The notes under the pieces were generated by a model. The model was given only the letters and a program-made list of their open reading frames with translations, did not search any database and was not told the DNA's origin. Shown here piece by piece: positions 56,193 through 64,000 of a DNA stretch of 64,000 nucleotides. The translations under genes and the position numbers were made by a program. The DNA comes from Loripinus fragilis. Taxonomy: Eukaryota; Mollusca; Bivalvia; Lucinida; Lucinidae. The stretch lies in assembly GCA_964019695.1 (NCBI GenBank), contig OZ026527.1, positions 78,658,831-78,722,830 of the forward strand, written 5' to 3'. The first letter of the stretch is position 1. Each line of letters begins with the position of its first letter.

Positions 56193-56452
56193 TAAGATGC
56201 GAGAACTCGTCTGAGGAGCCTTCACTGTGAACAAATTTATGATGTACGAACGTTATCTATCTTGTAATATAACAATATTCTAGCTAGTTTCATTAGATGA
56301 GCGACGTATTTAGTATTTTATCATCTTGTATAAACCAGCAGTAGATGCTATGACGAGACTGTGCATATAGGTTTGATAGGATTCTGAGTAACACAAAGTA
56401 ATGTAGCTTTATTGAAGTTCACAAACTTCTTTCTAGAAAATGATTAAGGAAG

Positions 56453-56525
56453 GGGAGCGCAGTGGCTCAGTGCTTGACTCGAGACCGAAGGGCCACGGGT
56501 TCGAACCTCACCGGCGTCACATTTC
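56453..56525 (+). mobile_element. SINE family A head only
   Basis: GGGGAGCGCAGTGGCTCAGT, GCTTGACTCGAGACCG, B box GGGTTCGAACCTCACC and GGCGTCAC, then unrelated sequence. The A-box region lacks five bases (GGTAG) compared with other copies. Confidence 0.75.
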
Positions 56526-57569
56526 AAGAAAATCGCAGCAGTTTTCTTTGGGTCCTGTTTAAAAGAATTCCATTCTGTCTGGAACTGCCTGTTCAACATA
56601 ATCACCTTTTGTTTGAAAGATTTTGGGGCTATTTGTTTTGTAGTATCTGGCTCAGCCCTGGTTGCCCATTTCACCCGGTTGTGTCTAAAAGCTGTAACCG
56701 AACCGAATTCGGCCGAACCTACCAAACTTACCGAATGTTCACTTTTTTAACCTATTGATTATAGGTATGTGATTTTCTTTATATCCCTTTAAGGCTTTGG
56801 CCAATATATCTGTATCCTTAAAAACCCTTCCAGTGCCTCACTAAGAATAAAGGTGTCGTCGCGTTGTCTCATAAAGTGTCGCCGAATTGTCTCAGAATCT
56901 GTCGACGAGTTGTCTCAAAAAAACGTGTCGCCGTCGGCGACTTTCCGGTATATTTCGGTATGTTCTGCCACCAAGTTTATTTGAAGTAACTATAAATAGC
57001 CTACGCATGTAGATAAATACAACGATCTATGCCAGATTAATATCATTATTAATGAGACTACAACTGTATTATTTTCAAGTGCATACAATTTACTTATTTA
57101 GACAATGATCTCAAGAAATGTTGTATTTGTTAAACATATCAGGTGCTTTCATAGTTAGTGACTTCCAGTTACCATTTGTATTAAAAGTTTTTCCCACTTC
57201 ACATTCTACTTTTAATCCCTATATTAAATATTAAACATTAAATATACAAAATATACCATAACTCCAAACATTTTTAGTTATGAACTATTTATAATACTGC
57301 AATAGTGTAACAGGGGCTTTGAAACCTACGCAGCCAGATCAATGCTTAAACTTGCACTTCTCTTTTACAATGCAACTCCTCCACCAACTGACTTTCCAGA
57401 CTAATTACAAATTTTCACCGTGTCCCTACAACAGGCTTACAATACACTGTATCCCTTTGATCTGCAAAAGACATCGTTCACATACTTTGAGTCAAACTTT
57501 CACGTTGGCAACCTTCAATTTTCATCTCATCCAATTAATCAACATCTAACACCAATCTATTGTGCATAA
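56526..57569. other. No gene seen
   Basis: Contains an imperfect repetition of GTGTCGTCGCG / AGTGTCGCCGAATTGTCTCA / CTGTCGACGAGTTGTCTC at about 56855-56935 of unknown nature. No exon or repeat end is supported. Confidence 0.4.
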
Positions 57570-57782
57570 AATATCTTACATTCTCCTCCCTTCCGCTGAT
57601 TTATTCAAGAAGGGTTGTTGTCAGTTACAAGCGAAAGTATGTGCACAAATTACTGGTTAACCGCTTGCTCAAGCCTGCCCAGGAAAAAGTGTGGTTAATA
57701 AGTGAACTGACCGTCCCGCAATGACCATAGCTGTTGACATGGGACGTAAAGCAACAAAAACAAACAAACACAAACAAACAAC
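57570..57782 (+). mobile_element. SINE family T, 5'-truncated copy
   Basis: Begins at CATTCTCCTCCCTTCCGCTG in mid-body and runs through GGGTTGTTGTCAGTTACAAG, CAGGAAAAAGTGTGGTTA and GACATGGGACGTAAAGCAAC to a CAAACAAACACAAAC tail. It sits about 100 bp before the second satellite block. Confidence 0.85.
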
Positions 57783-57829
57783 AGGACTTTAAATGTATGT
57801 TCTCCTTTGAATGCCGCTGAATATCTTTT

Positions 57830-58390
57830 TTAAAGATATTTCTTGTTAAAATCAATTTTAGCAGTTTTTGTAAACTGTTAGAGTTAGTAAATAGCATCAT
57901 ACTTTTCGTTTGACTTTTGTATTGCATGATTCAAAAATAAAACCATTTGCAAAATCATATGTGTAGTTGCCATGGCAACAAATAACACACTATCGAAGAA
58001 ATTTTGCCAAATTTTGCTAATTTGGCTATTCCGAGATCAGTTTTTAGCAATTTTTCTAACTTGTTACAGTCAGTTGATAGCATCATACTTAGAGAGCAAT
58101 TCTTTCATTACCTGATCCAAAAATAGAAATCTTTGCAAAATCACATGACTAGTTGCCATGGCAACAAATAATACACTATTCAGACATATAGCCTAATTTT
58201 GCTTTTTTAGCAATTTTAAAATCAACTTTTAGCACTTTTTGTAAACTGGTAGAGAGAGTCCATAGCATCATACTTATAGTCGAACTCTTGTATTTAATGA
58301 TTCAAAAAGAAACTCTTTACAAAATCTTAAGCGGAGTTGCCATGGCAACAAATAACACACTTTTGCAGAAATTTAGCAAAGTTTGGCTAA
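57830..58390. repeat. 186-bp X-box satellite, block 2
   Basis: GTTGCCATGGCAAC at 57966-57979, 58152-58165 and 58336-58349, spaced 186 and 184 bp, with the same monomer sequence as block 1 (TTGTAAACTGTTAGAGTTAG, CATCATACTTATAGTCGAAC). It is separated from block 1 by 4.3 kb containing the foldback structure. Confidence 0.92.
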
Positions 58391-58727
58391 ATGGCAATTT
58401 TAATAATTGCAGTTTATAGAATAGACAAGGGGCTGTTTTCTAATGACAAGGGAGTGGTTGGTCATCTATAAGAAAAGGCTTAGTGCTGCAGGTGTCCAAA
58501 TTATATAATATGGCCTTGTGTATTGGACAGAGTAGCTACCTTCTCTGCAGGAGACAAATAACATGTCTGGAATGGGAATGGCTCCAAGATGTTTAACCAC
58601 ATAATCTTACAAGGCAGCCAATCAGAACAAAGATACAAGTCTATCAGATTACTCTTGGTTTAAACCTTTTCAGTTCACCAGTGTGATGGATAGAAACATG
58701 TTCTGTGCATTTGATATAATAGCTTAA
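58389..58727. repeat. Direct duplication A, copy 1 (339 bp)
   Basis: From AAATGGCAATTTTAATAATT to TTTGATATAATAGCTTAA. The second copy is at 63037-63375 in the same orientation, offset 4648 bp, and I see no difference between them. It begins where the X-box satellite ends. No recognisable gene. Confidence 0.9.
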
Positions 58728-61700
58728 TATTTGATTTGTGTTGTTAACCTTTGTCCTGCTGCATAAATTAGCATGGATTATTTCTGCTGATTCCAGATGT
58801 TTGGTGACTGTATGGCAAAGTTGACTCTTTGCCTTACATGCTTTTGTCGTCTGCTGATTTCAACTTTTTCAAAATTATTTCATAAGTAGCATCAGTATCC
58901 ATTAGGCATGACATTCTGGGTCACATATAGTTTGCAGAGTTAGCAGCAGATGACACTAGTGGCTAGATAGCTGGTGTTTTGAAGCATTGTATATCCTGAT
59001 CCGTACGCTTCATCAGTAGCCAGCTGATGATGTGCATGGTGTTCAAGGTCACATTCAGACTGGAGGAACAGAGGTTAAGGACACAAAACAGTAGTAAACT
59101 AACAACAGAAGTTTACTTCATTCTATAAGGGGCCTGAGCATGTGTATTATTTATAATAGACATGCCAAGGCCCTTCTGGATGTTGGGGGTGGGGGTCTAG
59201 TTTTTATATTGCAGGCTCTGGGGTTGAGAAGATACTCCACTATATCTATATGCGATATGTTAAAACTTACAGTGCTCTCTTCAAAGACTTAATGCTAACA
59301 CAGAATTTCCACTATATAGAATTCTATGAGGGAAGAAAAACAAGTGATTTACTTACTATGCCGGAGATGCGATATCAACCTCATATATCAAGTGTATGAA
59401 CTAGTACTAGATGTATCTAAGAGCCTTACCCTCAACTGAGGCTTTGGAATGTTAAGATGGTGAAACACCAAGAGAAAAGTCACAAATCATGGAATCTGCG
59501 CTCAGGAAATACCTTTTCTCATACATATTTGGTTACATGCCATACCCTTTATTATGGAAACATTTATGCTGAAAGTTGGCATCTTTCAACAATAAGACTG
59601 AAGCTAGTACCTCAACTTACGGCATAGATGGCACCTCAGTTAACTGTGTTTTTTGTTGTTGCTGTTTTTTGCCAGATGCAGAGTTCCTTTGCCGATTGAC
59701 CCTATACCACAGTCATTATTTTTCTGCTAATATTTCGCATAAAAAATTTACAATCTATGATGCTATTGTGATGTAAGAAGGCTTAAGCTTGAAATATTTC
59801 AAGCAAAAAAAAAATTAGATGCTACAGTCATGCATGAGGCCTGATTCTGGTCTTCAACATGGTGATCTAGATAGATATTTCTACTAAATTTGGTCTGCCA
59901 TGTTTCTATATAGGGCAGTCATATTGAGCAGTGGTGTACAAAATCTCAACCAAGAGTCACACGTACAATCTGGGCACTTAATACCCTTGTTGTCCTTGTC
60001 TTCCTATCTGCTAGAAAGAGCCTTCATAACACATTTACCTACTTCGGTTGTTAACATGCAGTACACATTACAGATTACACAGCCATCTTTACATGGGGTA
60101 GTCCATGTGCACATTTATATCATAGAAACAATGGTTTTGTTCATTTGACTTTCTGATATAGCTAACCGTATTCACCCCTTTAAGCTCTTAGACAAATCCA
60201 GAGACTGGGACCTTATTAGAGCAATGTAATTACAGTTCTAAAAAATATTTTTTTTTTGCTTCTGCGCATCGAATGACAGCACTCAAATGCTTAAAAATGG
60301 TGCTGTAGTGGTGATAGCAGACACTCACAAATAGAGGTTTAAAAGTCTTTGCTGGATTATATTCAATGCTCAACCACTGATCTTTTCTAGAAGTAAAAAA
60401 CCTTATTTTAGGAAGAACATGGGCCCTTATATTCAGATTGAGTTAAGAAATAGGTGGGTGGGCACTTATAGGAGCATGGGCACTTGAGGGGGTGAATACG
60501 GTACAGGAACAATTACACAGGCTTTCTTAAACTAGTTTTGGGGACCATCCAATAGTAGCAAGTGAGTGACTGAGTAAGTAAGTTAGTTATAGTAAGTGAA
60601 AGGTTGGGTAAGTGAGTCAGTAAAATATGTAGGGTAGAGCAAGTGAGCGAGGGAGTAAGTAATATTTGAGCGTTTATGTGAGTTAGTAAGGTTCACTTTG
60701 ATGGTCATAATATACAGCACCTTCATTATTGCATGAGAGTTAGATAATCTTACATTTGTCATTCTATTGATGCCATATGTTTGAGGGTCATACATGTATC
60801 AATAAACATTGACCACACTTCACTAGTAAACATTTTTCTCACTACACTTTGCAAGACAGCTAATCTATACCCAAACCTTCACATATATGCAGCATTTACA
60901 ATGTCTGTACTTTTGCAGTAACTTAATCTGCCCTGGACAAAGGGAGAAAAAATTTTTTTTTGCAGAATCAAATGGCAGCTTCCAAATTCTGTCAGAAATG
61001 TAATTAACAAGCTACGGCACCAGGAGTAATGTATGATTTCAATGCAATGTAATGTCTTTGTATAGGCATATTCAAAGCTGGGCTCAATGTTTCTATAGAT
61101 AAATATTCAGTGACAGTCAGTTGTACATACAGAGTTGTATTTATAATCTGAGCAAATTAAACATATGCAGTCTTAGTTTGCTAATTATTTCTGTGCTAGT
61201 TACATTATTAATCATATACCTTTATTACTTCAAGAAAATGTATACAGTAATTGTGACTGGGAATGCACTCCAACATTTCATGGTCTGACAGTTCAGTGAC
61301 CTATATAGGTCACTGGACAGTGACAAACGGAGATAAGTTTCAGGGGGGGTTTTTTGCTAAATTTTTCCCATCCTGTTTTTCCTAGGCGAGTCGAACCATA
61401 TCACCAGTCTAGTTACTAAATATCTCGGAGTTCTAGAGATTTTTTCACTTTAATTATGAGAATTGTACTTCATTGGTTAATGCTAATCTAGTTTTAACAC
61501 AATGTTTGTACACATCTTTAATGTTAGGTCATTTTTTGAGTACAACCCAGAGCCTCCCTATTAAACAGGTAGTCGATCATGTTCCTTTGGAGCCCAATAT
61601 CAACTTTCTTCACTAGCTAAATATAAGTATGTTAAGGGTACAGTCAATCTGGTTACCATGGGTATTCTTTTAATAATGGAGATGTCACTATTACAGATGG

Positions 61701-61915
61701 TGCTAGCATTGTAGATCATAACTCAGTTGCTTGGGAAATAGTCAACTTCTGTATCAATACATTGGTGTAGAAGATTTTATCATAAAGCTCTGATCTTCCT
61801 GCTCCAAGCAGAGTAGCATAATTCATGGTAATCAGACTGACATTGGAAATGTGGCTAGCCTCTTTTGGGGTCTCTCATTTGATAGGTAAGTGGCTTAACC
61901 TATCAAACTCGTTTT
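58728..61915. other. Longest stretch without recognisable features
   Basis: About 3.2 kb with few repeats. CTTTTGTCGTCTGCTGATTT at about 58844 is a single MITE end. A GTAAGTGAGTGAC-like low-complexity stretch of GTAA/GTGA units lies at about 60550-60690. GGTCACTGGACAGTGACAAA near 61310 is preceded by CAGTGACCTATATAGGTCACTG, a near-palindrome. Short frames are present but show no domain. Confidence 0.4.
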
Positions 61916-62349
61916 GGCCTCTTAATTTACCCCAAAGTCGGCTACCTACACTACAGGGGATCGGTTCCCAACCTGAACAGGTCACTGAAGCTCTCCCCAG
62001 TCATACGCTAGTCTTCCACAAACACAGTCTCTGCATGTGGTTGTACGCTTTCCCACAGGCCGTCTGATTCTCCGGGGGATCGTATCCCCAAGGTCTGTAT
62101 TTGATGCATGGGAGCGATGCTTTCCCCATGCCATCTTTATGTTTTGGAATGACACTCTTGCTATGACTCGTCTGCAGGCTGGGGGACTTCTTCATCAGGT
62201 CACTTTTGCTGGGCTTGTCACATGATAATCCAGATCTAGTTTTTCACTGGGCTTGTCACGTGATAATCCAGATCCATTTTTTCACTGGGCTTGGCACATG
62301 CTAATCCACATCCATTTTTTTTACTGGGCTTGGCACATGCTAATCCAGA
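61916..62349. repeat. Direct duplication B, copy 1
   Basis: From GGCCTCTTAATTTACCCC, through CTACACTACAGGGGATCGG and CAGGCCGTCTGATTCTCC, to the start of the minisatellite. Copy 2 (63567-64000, offset 1651) differs at only about three positions in 434 bp. A third, diverged fragment (CACACAGGCCGTCTGATTC, GAACGTATCCCCAAGG) is at 62562-62670. Each copy has the hairpin CCGGGGGATCGTATCCCC. Confidence 0.9.
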
Positions 62350-62525
62350 TCCATTTTTTCACTGGGCTTGGCACATGCTAATCCAGATCCTTTTTTCACT
62401 GGGCTTGGCTCATGCTAATCCAGTTCCATTTTTTCACTGGGCTTGGCTCATGCTAATCCAGATCCATTTTTTCACTGGGCTTGGCACATGCTAATCCAGA
62501 TCCTTTTTTCACTGGGATTGTCTCA
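62205..62525. repeat. 38-bp minisatellite
   Basis: About eight units of CACTGGGCTTGGCACATGCT then AATCCAGATCCATTTTTT. The first two units have TGTCACATGATAATCC instead of TGGCACATGCTAATCC, and a run-length change in the T tract shifts the frame between units. The second copy begins at 63856 and runs to the window end. Confidence 0.92.
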
Positions 62526-62795
62526 CGTCCCAAACAAAGTCCATGCCTGTGGTGTTTGCAGTCACACAGGCCGTCTGATTCTTCGGGGGGAACGTATCCC
62601 CAAGGTTTGTCTTCGATGCATGGGGTTGTTGCTTCCCCCTGCCATCTTCATTGTTTGGACACGATAATCCAGTACATAGTTGTCTGCTTAATTCTTCGGG
62701 AGTGGCACTCTCCCTCAGCGAGGTAGTCCCGTCTTTGGGGGAACATAATCATTAGCAGTCCCCAAAAGATAGCCAATAAAAATTTGTTTTGTATG

Positions 62796-62950
62796 TGCAG
62801 TCAAACCTGTCCTAGGCAAGCACCTAAGGAACAGGCAATATTGCCTGCTGGTAGGGGGCTTGCCAAAATAGAGTTCAAATTTCAGTGATACTGTCTTTTA
62901 GAAAGATGTCCGCTTAGACAGGTGCTTGCTTGGGACATGGTTTGACTGCA
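62796..62950. mobile_element. TIR element with TGCAGTCAAACCTGTC ends
   Basis: The left end TGCAGTCAAACCTGTCC and right end GGACATGGTTTGACTGCA are inverted, with inner CTAGGCAAGCACCTAAG against GACAGGTGCTTGCTTGG. About 155 bp, no coding capacity. The ends resemble those of the CAGTAAAACCTGTCTTAAGC family and of the pogo-like element at 15388. Confidence 0.75.
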
Positions 62951-63036
62951 TTGATTTTATTGTTGTATATATTATTGTATATTATTGTATAAATGTAATA
63001 TAAGTTATTAACCATATTCTTCTTGTTGTTTCTATA

Positions 63037-63375
63037 AAATGGCAATTTTAATAATTGCAGTTTATAGAATAGACAAGGGGCTGTTTTCTAATGACAAGGG
63101 AGTGGTTGGTCATCTATAAGAAAAGGCTTAGTGCTGCAGGTGTCCAAATTATATAATATGGCCTTGTGTATTGGACAGAGTAGCTACCTTCTCTGCAGGA
63201 GACAAATAACATGTCTGGAATGGGAATGGCTCCAAGATGTTTAACCACATAATCTTACAAGGCAGCCAATCAGAACAAAGATACAAGTCTATCAGATTAC
63301 TCTTGGTTTAAACCTTTTCAGTTCACCAGTGTGATGGATAGAAACATGTTCTGTGCATTTGATATAATAGCTTAA
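63037..63375. repeat. Direct duplication A, copy 2 (339 bp)
   Basis: Identical, as far as I can read, to 58389-58727. It is preceded by AT-rich sequence unlike that before copy 1, so the duplicated block has sharp edges. Confidence 0.9.
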
Positions 63376-63566
63376 CCCACCCCCATCCCCAATCAACCAC
63401 CAACATTTCATATTATTTATCATATTTTGTTTGATTGTATGTATTTTGTGTATTGATCTTGCTTATTTTGTTTCTTTTCAAACTACACATGGGATTGCTA
63501 ATGGTCAGGTATCACAAATATCAAAAATAGGTCCTGAATTTGATCCAGTATCAGTTACCAAAAAAA

Positions 63567-64000
63567 GGCCTCTCAATTTACCCCAAAGTCGGCTACCTAC
63601 ACTACAGGGGATCGGTTCCCACCCTGAACAGGTCACTGAAGCTCTCCCCAGTCATACGCTAGTCATCCACAAACACAGTCTCTGCATGTGGTTGTACGCT
63701 TTCCCACAGGCCGTCTGATTCTCCGGGGGATCGTATCCCCAAGGTCTGTATTTGATGCATGGGAGCGATGCTTTCCCCATGCCATCTTTATGTTTTGGAA
63801 TGACACTCTTGCTATGACTCGTCTGCAGGCTGGGGGACTTCTTCATCAGGTCACTTTTGCTGGGCTTGTCACATGATAATCCAGATCTAGTTTTTCACTG
63901 GGCTTGTCACGTGATAATCCAGATCCATTTTTTCACTGGGCTTGGCACATGCTAATCCACATCCATTTTTTTTACTGGGCTTGGCACATGCTAATCCAGA
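63567..64000. repeat. Direct duplication B, copy 2, cut by window end
   Basis: GGCCTCTCAATTTACCCC onward matches 61916-62349 with about three differences. The window ends inside the minisatellite portion, so its full length is unknown. Confidence 0.9.

Larger units (their letters stand above)
54337..56431. repeat. 2.1-kb foldback structure
   Basis: AAGAAGTTTGTGAACTTCAAT at 54337-54357 is exactly inverted at 56411-56431. Inversion continues inward: TTGTGTTACTCAGAATC against GATTCTGAGTAACACAA, the CTGCTGGTTTATACAAGATG stretch against CATCTTGTATAAACCAGCAG, and CGTCGCTCATCTAATGAAAC against GTTTCATTAGATGAGCGACG. A (TTTA)n tract interrupts the left arm. The interior also holds a direct duplication of about 240 bp (about 55135-55380 and 55690-55880, sharing TTGAACAGAACTGAGTTTTA) and two poly-G/GGATCC insertions. 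No gene. Confidence 0.8.

Noticed and set aside
62291..62667. Frames with repeated MAHANPDPFFHWAW
   Set aside because: They are the 38-bp minisatellite in successive frames; run-length changes shift the frame between units.

Overview
This is a 64 kb piece of animal nuclear DNA, AT-rich and packed with transposable elements. There are no operons, ribosome binding sites, phage genes or CRISPR arrays. The repeats suggest a lophotrochozoan, most likely a bivalve mollusc: several families of tRNA-derived SINEs, tandem-repeat-carrying Helentron/pearl-type elements, Penelope-like and jockey-superfamily retroelements, and many foldback elements. Species cannot be read from the window, and the bivalve call is an inference.

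Host coding sequence is very sparse. On the minus strand, three small exons (15159-15211, 11764-11864, 7797-7832) have good splice sites and matching intron phases. They join into one open reading frame with a C-x2-C...C-x2-C-x4-H-x2-C zinc finger (PHD/C1-like); the protein is not identified. On the plus strand, two exons (43570-43659, 44514-44677) are unmistakably from the spliceosome core gene PRPF8. They carry substitutions at otherwise near-invariant residues and no neighbouring PRPF8 exons were found, so this looks like a duplicated, decaying fragment.

Layout. 1-4600: TIR element, SINEs, and a 112-bp satellite whose monomer contains the A-box end of a SINE. 4600-9800: poly-G element, two Helentron-like elements, hairpin MITE, zinc-finger gene exon 3. 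9800-17000: exons 2 and 1 with large repeat-filled introns and a 1.29-kb pogo/Tigger-like TIR element. 17000-24100: foldback element, Penelope 3' end, broken Tc1/mariner transposase, and a 2.9-kb composite with a perfect 62-bp palindrome, a seven-unit array and a 36-base G run. 24100-32700: poly-G elements, SINEs, a decayed Penelope-like reverse transcriptase, and a 1.2-kb TA-flanked TIR element. 32907-37733: a 4.8-kb unit with about 60-bp TIRs and a 6-bp target duplication. 39265-43060: a nearly full-length but broken non-LTR retrotransposon with a 2A-like NPG motif. 43500-46500: PRPF8 fragment, SINEs, MITEs. 46700-50800: two arrays of one 161-177-bp repeat around a foldback element. 52280-58390: a 186-bp satellite with a perfect RFX X-box in nearly every monomer, plus a 2.1-kb foldback structure. 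58389-64000: two recent duplications and a 38-bp minisatellite, running off the window end.

The most distinctive signals are repeats that carry transcription-factor palindromes in register: nuclear-receptor half-sites in the Helentron-like elements and X-boxes in the satellite. Also notable are a SINE-derived satellite, the 4.8-kb element with a 6-bp target duplication, and the nested palindromes at 19494-19600.
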